A stretch of 64,000 nt of DNA from Phymatolithon calcareum (lineage: Eukaryota > Rhodophyta > Florideophyceae > Hapalidiales), in NCBI GenBank assembly GCA_977006965.1, contig OZ345372.1, forward strand, positions 1,550,001 to 1,614,000. The letters run 5' to 3'. The notes under the pieces were generated by a model. That model saw nothing but the letters and a program-made list of their open reading frames with translations, had not been told where the DNA came from and searched no databases. Shown here piece by piece: positions 10,125 to 21,139 of this stretch. Numbering within the stretch: the stretch's first letter is position 1; every line of letters starts with the position of its first letter. Both the position numbers and the translations under genes were made by a program.

Positions 10125-12510
10125 TGACAGGTCTGTTGCTCCGTTCTCACGTCGGTGCTTTGTTGTCAAGGGATCCTCAAAATGCGTCGCTACATTGACA
10201 CTGATAGAGAACGAGACGAAGGGCCGTGGGAAAAATTTAGTGCGTCGAAAGGTGGACGGTTTCGTAGTTCGTATCTCGAGAACCCTTCTTGCAAGGGTGT
10301 GGCTCAGTCATGATGGGGACTTTTCGGTGCAGCCTGCTTTTGCGACCTTTTGCATTTTAACATAACGTTTCTTCGTCTACGAACGTTGTCTATGCTTTGT
10401 CACAAAGTCATTTTGAATAGAATCCATCTGTGTCTTTATTAGGGCGCATGCGGAGGCGACAGCATAAGTCCTTGCAGTCGGTTCAAGATGTAACCATTTA
10501 CGCATTGTTTAATATCACGTGCACTAGTCTTAGCTCGCATTCGGATGTACATCATGGGCTCTTTGGAACGACTGTAGTATATGTAAGAAGGCAGCTATAT
10601 CTTCCCTTCAGAAAGCGAATGGGAATATTTTTCTGCTTCATTTTCACTTTTTCGATGACCCAAAACAATGAACTAGATTCATTTCTCGAGAGGAACTATA
10701 CTCTTCCCGGTCATCTCCTCGACGTCAAGCTCGACAAAATAGAAGGGGGAAAGCAACTGCACCGTCAATTCTTTACTTACGTGCGAATGAAAATTTAGTA
10801 TTGTCGTTCTTGACAATCGTTGGGAATCTGAAACTCGAGCAGTGCGGTCTTGACACGTTCGCTGAAAAATCATAAGGCTTCATGGCATGCGCCTTCCAGA
10901 TCCTGAGATTGAGACATGTAGAAAATAGGGCTTAATTTTACAGGGTGGGCTACGAACTAAGTACGATTGCTAGTCCTAAAATCACTGCCAACAGTTTAGT
11001 AGGATCTCTCCATACCACAAGTAATATGATTAGTCTCCATCCAGAGCAACGAAATCTACACTCGCGTTTCCGTTGGTGGTAGCACTGGGTCTCGCTGGTG
11101 TGACTCGGCTCCTCACAACGTACCGATCGCAGGAGTATGCGGAGGCGGTGCTGTGGAGGGAGTGCTACATATTCCTATGTCGTCTGTAGAACGATATCCA
11201 TAATGTTGGGCAAGTTTTTATTCAAGAAAGGAGATCTTAGCGTTTTCTCGGTTCAGATCTACGCAGAGTGATGCACGCTATGGCTTTATCGGTATTCTAC
11301 TCCAAAAAAAACTGTCCAAACAGAAGACGTGCCTTCTATTCCTCATTAAGATGTCGCGCAAGGACTGAACCACGGAAAAGTGAGAACCAGGAACGAGCGA
11401 AGAATCGGAAGAACAATGGGCATAGGCACAAAGAGAATGACATGGTCGTGTTCTTCAGAGCGACAAATTTTTGGCAAGCACGAAGCGGCCCCTTTCGACC
11501 AGCAGTTAAGCATATTCAGATCTCTCGAAAAAGAATGTGAATTTAGCAATCGGCAATGGAGACGTAATGAAAACGAGCCCAAGATTTTAGCTGTCCACGT
11601 ATCGTGGACTCGCAGATCGTAGAACCACCACTGCTATGCTTCTGGGGGAATCTTCTTTCAAGCGACAGGCAAAGAAAAGGGGTGCTTTTCAAATTAGCTA
11701 CCAGGAATAACTCCGTGTGGTAATCTAGACGGCAAACAATTCAGCGCAATACAACATTGCCTTGTGCGCCTCAGTGGGAAACTGCTATACCGTACAGCAC
11801 TTTTTATGCATACAGAGTCTCTTCAAGACCGATCGGCACGGTTGGTGACCGGGCCTGTACATGCAGGCAACATATATCATCCTTTGGAGGATCATTTTCC
11901 CCTCTTTAGCGGTTAATGTAATTGGCTTGTGGCGTTTACAAATGGAAAAATCAAGCATCTTCTCAAGTAAAGGGCCGTCTTTTTGGTGAAGAATGACTTC
12001 ATTTTGGATACAGTAGACTTGTTGACAATGGTGTCCACAGCCATTTGCCTTTCCCATGTCCTTCGCCACGTAGGATCTTAAGCACTTGTTCAAATGTCTT
12101 ACAGATTAGTCACTGCATCTCGTGTAATTCCATCAGCATTGAGATTGTTTGTAACGAGGCATTTTGGTATATATCGACTGATGCGAGTGGTGGTGGAGCC
12201 TGATAGACGAATGCTGTCCAAACAGGTTACCCATATCTCCATAGTTTCAAGTTTATTTAAAAGCCCCACAGACTTCCGAAGATATGGGCAAGGAGTCCTC
12301 TGGTACTACCTACCTTTATGCAGCTCACGAATCGCCCACCAGAACGGCGGACGGGGTAACTCAGGATTTAAAGTAATCCTATCTCAGTCCTCTACGGGGT
12401 TGTTAGTGCCTGGACTCGATCCCTTTTTGCCTTGCCTTCTGCGAATGAATACAGGCCTTCTTCGTTATCCATGCGTTCTGTGAGTGTCTTGCTATATAGT
12501 AAGAGCTCAT

Positions 12511-12942
12511 CTAGCGCATTTTCTGTTTCCCTTCCAGTCTTTTTTCTCCTTCGAGGTCGTACCCTGCTAGCGTGCGTTCAAGGATCTCCATATGCTCTCT
12601 GGCTCTGGTGCTGAATTCTTCGGCCATACTTGTTGTTGACACCAGTGGGAATCTGCCGCAGGCTAACTGCAGCGCTAGTTGCCTGTGCTTCACTTTGGGG
12701 AACTTGAGGATTGATGGCAATTCTCTTGTCTTGTCGTATGGAATCTTCCTTTTCCGCTTCGCTTCAAGGCGGTCTCCTTCCATTGCCAGGAATTTAGATC
12801 GAAGTGTTTGTGAAGACTGGTTTGTTTGGATAGGCTTTACAGCTTGCCTAGACGGCTCTCTGGTCTCCATCGCGGCGATATCTTTACTTTTGTACTGCCA
12901 TTCATGGTTGTTTCTGCTTTCAGGCGTTTCATTCGAATACAT
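12511..12942 (-). CDS. Hypothetical basic protein, possibly transposon-derived
   Basis: An ATG-started frame of 143 codons on the minus strand. The product is hydrophilic and mixed-charge (EGDRLEAKRKRKIPYDKTRE near the middle) with a predicted helical C-terminus (REHMEILERTLAGYDLEGEK). It has no stops and reads more like protein than the opposite strand, but I recognise no domain. It sits alone in a transposon-dense stretch, so a fragment of a mobile-element protein is as likely as a host gene. Confidence 0.25.
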   Translation of the reverse strand: MYSNETPESRNNHEWQYKSKDIAAMETREPSRQAVKPIQTNQSSQTLRSKFLAMEGDRLEAKRKRKIPYDKTRELPSILKFPKVKHRQLALQLACGRFPLVSTTSMAEEFSTRAREHMEILERTLAGYDLEGEKRLEGKQKMR

Positions 12943-14417
12943 ACGTTCGCCTTGTTCCTTCTCAACATTTTGAAGGCCAAGGTTTCTCGTCGATGTTCGG
13001 CAGTCTAGATCCGGCACAGGAGGCGGAGCCTATCCGTCCTTCCTCGGGCCAGTGGCCCGAATACTTGGTTGAAGAATATTACTTCTACTTCCTTGACGGC
13101 ATTTTGTACGTCTTAGATGACTGCAATATGTATAACAGGCGGTGTGCAAAACTAGCATCTTAGACTAAGATTTTTAGTAGACCAGCAGGTGAGGGTCGTC
13201 TGGCGATAGTCGCCGAGTGCCAGGTACCAACAGAAGCACTCGTTTGTCTTGGTGGTCACCATCAACAACAAAGAAGCAATTAACTGGAATTAAATGGAGC
13301 ATGTTCACAGCAACCAAAAAATTACTGCAATTTGTTCACCCTTGGCCAATTAAAATTGCAATTGTTCGTAGAAGAAAAATTAATAATTGGAATTGGAGGA
13401 TTTTAGAAAATTCAGTATTGCAATTGCGCTTAATTGCAATTAATTTTTTCCAATTAATTTTATCGCACCCCTGATTCATTCCATTCATTAATTTTGCATA
13501 TTCCCCTTCTGGGGCTAGCAACACTTTGAGGACCGTAACTTCTTCCACTCCAATCTATTTGTTGCGAGTTTGACTGCTGCTTGCACGTCGAAGCCCGGAA
13601 CGTCGTCAAAGATCGACTCTGGGGTTGGTCGGACGCAATGAAGTAGCAAGGTTTCGGATATGCTTACCAATAGATGAGAAGCCTGGGAGAAGAATAATAC
13701 CTTCAGCTATACAGAAGATTAGGACGTGTGTCAACAGTCCAGTTTCGGTCTCCAGAGTGGCAGCACTGGGCGAATGACAGTATGTGAAGGATTAGAGAAG
13801 GGAACTGTTTAATACAAAAGTGCATGCAAGCGCGTGGCAGTTCATGTTCTCAAGTTCGTAACGACTGTAAGGTGGCTTCTTGAGATTGCTTTTGTGCAGT
13901 TCTCTCTTCCAGATGTACTGAGCATTGGAAGAATCCATTAAGCTTCCGAACTTGAAACACTTTTTTATGACCCTGTGCTCTACGGTCCGAAGGGCGATCT
14001 GGCATCCACAGTTTCGATCCTGGAGACGGGAAGAAGACGGCGGTAGCACATGTCTGACTCTGTTTCTTCGACGAAAAAAGGCTGTACAATCGAAGTTTGA
14101 ATGCAAGAGACTCACAAGAACAATTGTTGCAGAGAAATACGATTCAAAGTCGTTTTGAATACCCAGAGGACTTTAGTTAAGAGAATCATGAAAAAGCTGA
14201 CCCATTATTCCAAGATGAGACTTTTGGAGTCATTAAATATCCCCTTCTATCCTAAACTGGCCCTTCAGTCATTTTTCTACCGCACGAGACAAGGAACATG
14301 TCGACTGGAAGGTGTCCGTCGCTGTGAGCCATTTTAGGTTATTACGGACCCATATCGTGTATGCATAAATAGTGGAACAAGGCAATCGGGCTACGATGTC
14401 AGTGTACAAAATCGAAG

Positions 14418-14457
14418 GTCTGGCCATCAGCGACCTGAGGTCGCTGATGGGCCAGAC
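14418..14457. repeat. Short near-perfect palindrome
   Basis: Two roughly 19-base arms (TCTGGCCATCAGCGACCT and its complement) meet with almost no loop; the single imperfection is one extra base in the right arm. Both strands therefore read ISDLRSLM in one frame, which makes the flanking open frames suspect. It could extrude as a cruciform or fold as a hairpin RNA. Confidence 0.85.
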
Positions 14458-14741
14458 ATTCGACAATAACGGGAGAGTTTTGTACCAACGGAGTATTTCT
14501 GATACACTATCATTCCTTAAGGGAGACATCGGAAGGTTCGAAAGGAAGTCTACCTCTGATATTGACTGCCTTTTCGCCAATCACTCGACACGTCTATGTC
14601 CCCCGATCCTGAGGCCAGTTCCAGCCAGCTCCCCACAATCCTCTCAAACTAAAAATCATTAGGTGACATCAGGCTCTTCACTATTACTTGCTGATAGCTG
14701 CCCGTAGTCTCGGATACGATCCGTTGTTCACCAATAATATT

Positions 14742-14878
14742 GATGTGTATTTTCTTGAAATGCTTCTAGCTCAGACCCCTCCACTTGTGCAGTCTCCCCA
14801 ATAATTGGCCACAGCTGCAGGCAGAGGAGGCACAAGTGGAGGGGCCTGAGCTAGAAGCGTTTCATGAAGATGCACATC
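14742..14878. repeat. Foldback inverted repeat, 49-bp arms
   Basis: Left arm 14742-14790 and right arm 14830-14878 are reverse complements with a few mismatches, around a 39-bp loop. The best-conserved core is GCTTCTAGCTCAG on the left pairing with CTGAGCTAGAAGC on the right. It lies 46 bp before the hAT MITE at 14925. It may be a separate snap-back MITE; a target duplication was not identified. Confidence 0.8.
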
Positions 14879-14924
14879 TTACATTACTTGCGGTGTCTGT
14901 TCTAGACGGAAAATGCCCTATGCC

Positions 14925-15385
14925 CTGACGTGACAGCAATATTATTTTTTACGAATAATTCGTTGCTACGAGCACAGCAATCATGAAATATTATTGCTTA
15001 CATACCGTACAGTGAATTTGTATTACAATTCAATGCGGTCGTAAAATAAAGACCGCAATAACCGGAAATCTATCAGTCATGGTTCCAATATCGACTTCTG
15101 TGTATGAGACCGTGCTTGGGCTGCGTCCCAATTATGGCTGCACCAGTTAATATAGAGATCTGCCCTCATGGCAATGCTGCAATCACTTCTGTGCGGGTAA
15201 CGATACCCTTATGCTGACGATGTTACAGTGGGGAGCAATTTTCACATCATTCTTCAGCACTAATTATTGCAATAATGGCTTAGTATGCAAATATTGATTG
15301 TAGTTAGTGCAAGGGACTGCAATAGCTACGATATTGCAATGTATTGCAATACATTGCTTTTGCAATAATATTGGTGTCACCCTTG
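14925..15385. mobile_element. hAT-type MITE with 8-bp target duplication CCTATGCC
   Basis: The direct repeat CCTATGCC flanks the element at 14917-14924 and 15386-15393, the 8-bp duplication expected of hAT transposases. The ends are inverted: the left reads GTGACAGCAATATTATT and the right, in complement, GTGACACCAATATTATT. The 461-bp interior is AT-rich with TTGCAAT repeats near the right end and has no coding capacity. The right terminus (CAAGGGTGACACC in complement) resembles that of the hAT copy at 47503-48658, so the two probably share a mobiliser. Confidence 0.75.
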
Positions 15386-15436
15386 CCTATGCCTCGCAGC
15401 TAGCATCTACAATTTTACAGGTTTGATTTGATCTTC

Positions 15437-15646
15437 CAGCGGAACCCGTAACTTAAAAGCAGTCACACCCTAGCCCTCAAATTCATACCCCATATGCACC
15501 AACGGTCAGATAACAAAGTTTCTATTACTCGGGTAGTACGTACGTTGGACTGGACACACCCGGGGAATGGTCTGACCGTTGGTTCATATGTGCAATGAAT
15601 TTGAGAGCATGATTGTGCTGCTTTCGAGGTTAAGGGTCGAAAGGCA
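15437..15646. repeat. Foldback inverted repeat, about 70-bp imperfect arms
   Basis: Left arm 15437-15509 and right arm about 15572-15646 are imperfect reverse complements; the inner ends (CCAACGGTCAG against CTGACCGTTGG) are the best preserved. The 62-bp centre is GC-neutral and non-coding. It lies about 50 bp downstream of the hAT MITE. A MITE or snap-back element is likely; superfamily unknown. Confidence 0.7.
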
Positions 15647-15986
15647 TATTAAGTAGTAGTACTTACTAAATTGAGCAAGTTGGATTTAGAAGAGAAATAG
15701 CTTCTTCGAGAACACTGAATGACGCATCCACGAACTACGTTGCATCATCGTATTTCTTTTACAAAGGCACAGCTTGTGATCTTCTTTATTAACTTTTGTT
15801 TATTTCGGAAATATAGCTCACATGTAAGGTCAGTGCACAGGGGTAGTGCCAATTCCATTGCTCGACATTGCTGTTTGTCGCGCAATTAAACAATTCAATT
15901 GCTCACTACGGTTAGTCAGCAATTCGGATTGCAATTTGAATACTTCCCGCAATAGTCAAGTTAATTGTTTATTCATGCCTCTTCTC

Positions 15987-17273
15987 CTAGTGTCTAGTTT
16001 ACTGAAATTTTCCCTCAATTGAGGGGCACTTTTCTCTCAATTGGGGAACGAGAATTTTTCAATTTTTGCGCATGAAAGCTACTCAATATCGAGCACATCA
16101 AAAGCGCCAAGCTCATGGATGTCTTCAACAAGTCGGGATATACTTGTTCGGCCTGGAAGTCTTCCAAAAATCGCTCTTAGCGCCAAACTCAAATCTTGTC
16201 ATGAGGACGAGTATTCCGAAAAACTTAACCAGTTCTGTCACTGTAGTCTCTTTTCCCCCGATTCGTTTCAGCTTCGCGGACGTCTATACAGCAATTTTTC
16301 GAAGGTGAACTTGTGGAAACCTGGTCAAAAAGCAATCAGAGGGCGTGTGAAGCCCAATCCCACCATTTTCCGATATGAAATCTCCATTTGGAGTGCGAAC
16401 TGTCCAGAACTGACTCGGAATTCGTCCCCCAATCGGTTATATAACTTGTCGCTCGTACTGTGGCACCCTATGAGCAATTACTTTGGGGTTTGCGGTCGGG
16501 TGTGATTACATCAATTTCCTCGTGCGACGACTGGTCCCAAAAGCCATGCAAGGCGTAGGCGATAGAGCCTGGAATAGGGCATTCTTAGCTTCTGAGGGTT
16601 GTATAGAAGCTTGTGTGCCGTTTTGGAGAGCTTGTGGTTGCGACTGGGGACAATAAACTGGCATTTGGCGAAGAAGACGGACGACCACGAGCACTGTAAG
16701 CCGGATTTTGTGGTGCAGAGTTCTGCGTGCTGGGACTTGATACAACCATTCGAGAGGACGGAGAACCTTCGTCAACCTTTCCTGCCTTGATGTTAACAAT
16801 CTTGAGTGTCTTAATCTTAGTTTTCTCAGTCGGTTTCTGAACTAGGACCCATTTCACGCGAAGCGATGTGCTTGCGCGACCATTGATTTCATTCAATAGT
16901 ACCTCCAGAACTGTGCCGTTCACCTTTTTTGACTTGGAAAAGGCTCCATAGAGCCTGCAACACTCTGCGAGACTGGTCATTGATGTTGCCTTAGTGTGTA
17001 CGGACGCGCCGACCACTCGGCGCGGGTCTTTTTCTCGTGACATGGCAGGTCCGCTTCTTCTAACTGAAAATTGTAATTTCATTCCTACCGCCGAACGACG
17101 CCCATTTAAGGCCGTAGTTTGGGTACTCCTCAGGCAGAACACAAGCCCGCCTTCCCAAAGTTGGCGCGAACTTTCTGTTTCGCATTCTTTCTACATACTT
17201 TTTTGAGCTTTCAAAAAGCCCCTCAATTGAGGGATTTATCCTCAATTGAGGTGGTTAGTAAACTAGACACTAG
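15987..17273 (-). mobile_element. piggyBac-like element, nested in hAT, 17-bp inverted ends
   Basis: Perfect 17-bp inverted ends CTAGTGTCTAGTTTACT occupy 15987-16003 and 17257-17273. Inside each end are two CTCAATTGAG-type palindromes (16012-16025 and 16034-16046; 17220-17233 and 17240-17251), likely transposase-binding repeats. The minus strand encodes remnants of a DDE_Tnp_1_7 (piggyBac/PGBD) transposase. At 1287 bp it is an internally deleted, non-autonomous copy. The flanks are not the TTAA typical of piggyBac: the outermost CTAG, or the TA within it, may be the target duplication. Confidence 0.7.
16125..17082 (-). pseudogene. Decayed piggyBac-like (PGBD) transposase
   Basis: From the ATG at 17080-17082 a frame of 165 codons (to 16585) holds a small beta-rich domain (NGTVLEVLLNEINGRAS, LRVKWVLVQ, KTLKIVNIKAG) followed by a Ser/Pro-rich linker. 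Farther along in other frames come ALHGFWDQSSHEEIDV and, at 16125-16283, TELVKFFGILVLMTRFEFGA then KSDFW and PNKYIPTC. That last block matches the beginning of the piggyBac-like DDE_Tnp_1_7 domain as found in oomycete and algal elements. Stops and frame changes separate the blocks and the catalytic Asp region is missing, so it cannot encode an active transposase. A related copy lies at 62180-63197. Family assignment is from memory of the pattern, not a search. Confidence 0.65.
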
Positions 17274-17627
17274 GTGTACGAAACTTTCGTCTTCTGCGAT
17301 AGCCTGTTCAACACGCTGGTTGACAACTCTTGACATAGCTTCCTTCACAGTTTGATCATCCCAGTAAGAGCGGTCGATTGACGTGAATGGATATCTCGAG
17401 GCTGTTCTCGAAGGAGTTGCATTAGCTGCTGTACAACTTGTTTCGGCTTCGGTTTCGGAATAGATAGTACCATGATTGGAAGAGCGAAATTTGTTTTGGT
17501 GTTGTCGAGTGGGTCTGGTAGTGTGCTTTGGATAAATGTACGATTTCACTTTTTATATTTACTCTTCTATCTCTCTTTTCAGAAACGGCACTGTAGACAC
17601 CCATACCGTTATACTTGAACGGATGAA

Positions 17628-17713
17628 TGAATTCAACCATCCATGTGATCGTTCTGTTGTAGTGGTCGACGCAGACCACTACTACAGAACGATCACATGG
17701 ATGGTTGAATTCA
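17628..17713. repeat. Foldback hairpin, 40-bp arms, 39/40 paired
   Basis: Arms 17628-17667 and 17674-17713 are complementary at 39 of 40 positions around a 6-bp loop (GACGCA). The outer ends read TGAATTCAACCATCC. The near-perfect pairing implies recent origin. The sequence reads as coding on both strands, but that is a product of the symmetry. It lies inside the hAT element at 15838-18084. Confidence 0.95.
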
Positions 17714-17763
17714 GGAACGTTCTAACTGTATACAGTACGTAGAATTTTACGTACCTAACACTA

Positions 17764-17834
17764 GGGGAGCACGGCAACATTTTGGCCCGATAGCTATTTA
17801 GTTGATTTGGGCCAAAATGGTGCAGAGCTCCCCC
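17764..17834. repeat. Short hairpin, about 25-bp arms
   Basis: GGGGAGCACGGCAACATTTTG-type left arm (from 17764) pairs with a right arm ending GCTCCCCC at 17834, with CATTTTGGCCC/GGGCCAAAATG as the perfect inner stem and a 20-bp loop. The size and mismatches resemble a miRNA-like precursor or a minimal MITE; nothing shows that it is transcribed. Confidence 0.75.
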
Positions 17835-20180
17835 GCTGAACGCTTGTACTGGCCCGAGTTATATAATAAAATTTGATGCTACCGACAACCAATTACCACG
17901 TACTACGCATGATACATTAGAAGTGATCGTTGTTTCCGACAACTCTGCTCTTGCTGACCTATACACTTTCGTACAACCTACCTACCAGCAATTCGAATTG
18001 CAATTCTTCATCAGAATCCAATTTTGGTCGAATTGCTACGAATTGCAATTAATTGCAATAGCAATGGATTGCGCACGACCCCTGTCAGTGCATGAGGCTG
18101 TTCTTCAATAGCTTAGCATAAATCAGAAATATTAGTACGACTAGAGGTCTTTCACGACATCCCTACATAAATTGGTGAAGAACGCGTAGGTCCCCCATAT
18201 GAAAGAAGAAACGACAAAAATTTGAACAACAAACGTATTACTCAAAGTACGTGTCTCTAGATGTCCTTTATTTGAATTAGCTGCAGTCATTGGAGCGAAT
18301 ATGTGAGTTTTTTCCGGCTTTCACGTTCGCCATTGTAGAGTAGTGTCTCGTTTTCAGGATACAGCGCTGGTGCAAACTGCGCAAACAATTGTTGTTTGGT
18401 AAAAAGCGTTAACTGCAGAAACTCAGAATCAGTCGGTGGCTTCATGACCGATGAACAAGACTCAGTCAGCGCTGTTTATTGTCTGTATGAGCCCAGTGGT
18501 TGCAATATTTGAGAGAGTATTTTAGTATAAGCGAATATATAGAGAGCGTGAGCAGAACAATTTGTAAGATAAGCAGAAAATGAAGAAACAGATAAAAACT
18601 ACAGGGCCTCTCATTGGAGACCAATGAAGGTTTCATAGAAATCAGAATGTCCACCGCTTTACCGACGGTCGGCTTGAGCTGAATGGCCTTTGCTCTCAGG
18701 GAGCTCCGCAGCACGGCTTGCATTGTACTGTTTCAGTGCGGACGTTTTTGTTTTGACAATCGGAACAGGAGCATGTAGAACAGGAATCGGGCCCTTCATC
18801 GGAGCAACGGGTTCAATAAGGGCGACTTGGTGAACGGTAATTGTGTTTCGAGGCACGTTTGCGGCGGCAGAAGCTGACGAAGGCATAGTGGGAGCAATGC
18901 AAACACCAGGAATAGGTTCTTGAACAAATTCTAGCATTTTTGCGAAGAGGTGGAAACACTTGGTTGAAGGAGACAAATTCGGTCAGCTCGGCACTTGTGT
19001 GTGAGAAATGACGCTATTTTGATGACGGTCAGAGAGAAGAAGGAATCTGGTCTACTGTACTTCCGCTCTAGTGCGGAAGCTCAAATATTAATTACTAGAG
19101 CGCCGATCGAATTGCTTGCTTTCTCTACTTTTATTCATGCCTTTTGTGCGAGATGCGGCTCTCGGTGGATCAGACACAAATATATCAAAAACTAGAAATC
19201 CAGGCTAATATCAGACTGCAACAACTGAAGATAATTGTAGCGCATTCCAGCTCAAATGTGCCAATTGTGGCGCAATGCACAAAATTGGAGGCGCAAATAC
19301 TTGCATTCGTGGGAGAATAGACGATAGTATGCAGTTGTTTTCTAGAAATTCTCACTGTAGACGTCAAAGCCTTGGTAATGAATTGCAAGAGTGCAACTGC
19401 ACACTGTCATCTATTTTCACACGAACGCAAGCGTCTGTTTCTAGACTTTGTGCAGAATCTCCACCTCGACTCAATTAGAAGAGAATAACAAACCGGTTCA
19501 ACCGGTTCCTGATGAGATCCACAAGAGGGGCGAAGACTAAAGATGCGACTTGGGAACTGAAACTCCACATACAAGTATGAAAAGCGACTCGCTGATAAGG
19601 ACTATCAGTTGCCTTCTGTCCTTTTTCAAAGAATTCTCAAAAGTAAAGATCATTAAAAATCATTCGTAGCCAGAAGGCTGACGAAATCAAGGCAACTATA
19701 AGAGGAAGAAAGCTCCAAGTATGGCACACGCTCGACATCCATTGACCCTGCAATCTTACGAATCATGCCTTCTGCGTGGCAATTTGGTGACACTGCCGAT
19801 AGCCTTTCACTCCTGATCTATTGCAAATGTGTTTCCAAACATCACGTACAGATGGCTCACTGTGAAGAAACCGGACTTACAAAGACATATACTCCGCTCA
19901 TTTCCTTTGAGGCGACAACAATAGTCCAGTGCCATTTCCATTGCGTTCTTAACACGAGATGGACAAACTTTCCCTTGCACAATGAGGACAGTTTTCTGAG
20001 CTTACTCTTTTTCCAGAATGAACGGGAATACCTTTGCAAAACCTTACGTTTTAGAGCACGATGTGTGACTGGTAGAAAACAAGACTGAAGTTAAAGGGGG
20101 ATCATTAGGGGCGGGCCGCCATCCACGCCAGTTTATCGAGCCTCCGCTTACATGTTGCAATGTTCCTGCTACACGTCTTT

Positions 20181-20231
20181 GTTTTCTTTTATTGCAAGAA
20201 AACAACGGTGTTTCTTGCAATAAAAGAAAAC
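20181..20231. repeat. Hairpin inverted repeat
   Basis: GTTTTCTTTTATTGCAAG on the left (from 20181) pairs with CTTGCAATAAAAGAAAAC ending at 20231. The loop is under 10 bases. Similar AT-rich short palindromes recur in this island. Confidence 0.85.
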
Positions 20232-20675
20232 AACTACTGTAGGTACCTAAACTAGTTTTCGAGAATTTTATCTTGTTGAGAAATTTGAGAATATACGCAG
20301 GTTTTTATATGCAAAGATCTTTCGGCATTTTGTTCGTTCTTCTCTAATAACTTGATATCTACAGACGGTCTGATCAGAGCAGAGTAGGATCGAAATTCAA
20401 TTCCACTCTGCTCGATCATCGAATGCTCCAAAGTTAATAGACACTATTTTGGCATGGTTTCGCATTAGATAGTACAGCAGTGGTACATCCTGGTGTTTCC
20501 GTGGCGAAAGGCTGCACCGATTAAGCAGATGTCGGTCATTACCCGATGGAGTATCGGGGATACGTAATGATTTCTTTAAACGCTCCCAACACCTCACCTA
20601 AGAGTAACAGGGCTAGCTTTTCGAACGGTCTTCTAATGTAGCATAGTCTAGTCACTCACCATCGGAAGAATCGAC

Positions 20676-20768
20676 CAAGATTTCTGCGATCTCGACAACC
20701 ATCGTCAAAGCGTATTCTAACCTCAACCCATCACGCCTCCATATCCTTCGCATGACGCAATGCGCAAA
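20676..20768 (+). repeat. Dispersed repeat, copy 1 (inverted copy near 30.4 kb)
   Basis: The segment containing CAACCATCGTCAA and CATCACGCCTCCATATCCTT is found as the reverse complement at about 30420-30510 with roughly 85-90 percent identity by eye. Both copies lie in gene-free spacer. Beyond the unit the two regions diverge, so it is a small dispersed element or a fragment of a larger one. Confidence 0.7.
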
Positions 20769-21139
20769 GCCGATGGAGTATCACGTATGCACGCCTACTG
20801 TATGAGGGATGACATATTATGCCGCAGACAATTCATGGTCGAATTTCATCCTCATCCTTTCGGTGTCTCATTCCGACCAGATTTCGTCTCTGTCGTTCCC
20901 AAAATTAGTTGAAAAACAGTTGTTCTCAGTATGAGAATTCGCATATCAATAAAAAAGGCGCGAAAAGGTATGATTCGAAAGACAACCGTAATCCTTGTCT
21001 GCTCCCGCGGAGCGTGGGGGTCCAGCAATACGGTCACGCCACTCTCAATGCTAGTCTCCCACCGGCACCTGATCAACACCAAATCAACCTCTAACGCCAG
21101 TGCTCCGACACGCATCTGGACCATTAGCTACTAGAGGCT

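Larger units (their letters stand above)
10125..14741. other. Repeat-rich island without a recognised host gene
   Basis: About 4.6 kb with no recognisable host gene. It contains one plausible minus-strand frame at 12511-12942 (separate entry) and an AT-rich block (13260-13473) rich in AATTGCAATTAATT. That block ends in GCACCCCTG, which matches the inverted end sequence of the hAT element at 15838-18084 and may be a truncated copy's right terminus. Other open frames are short and carry no motif I recognise. Confidence 0.5.
15838..18084. mobile_element. hAT element with TSD TCAGTGCA, interrupted by a second transposon
   Basis: The 8-bp direct repeat TCAGTGCA lies at 15830-15837 and 18085-18092. 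The left end reads CAGGGGTAGTGCCAATTCC and the right end in complement CAGGGGTCGTGCGCAATCC, both followed by ATTGC-rich sequence; CAGGGGT is a common hAT terminus. The 2247-bp span contains a complete nested element at 15987-17273, leaving about 960 bp of original hAT sequence. A minus-strand frame at about 17274-17549 (SIDRSYWDDQTVKEAMSRVV) runs to the insertion point and may be a relic of its coding region. Two foldbacks (17628-17713, 17764-17834) lie in the right part. Confidence 0.85.
18093..21139. other. Spacer with small repeats, no recognised gene
   Basis: No supported gene in 3 kb upstream of the CAF-1 gene. It holds a 22-bp-arm hairpin at 20181-20231 (TTTTCTTTTATTGCAAGAAA pairing with its complement) and a dispersed repeat unit at 20676-20768 whose reverse complement recurs at about 30420-30510. 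Minus-strand frames around 18466-18976 have no recognisable motif. Confidence 0.5.
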
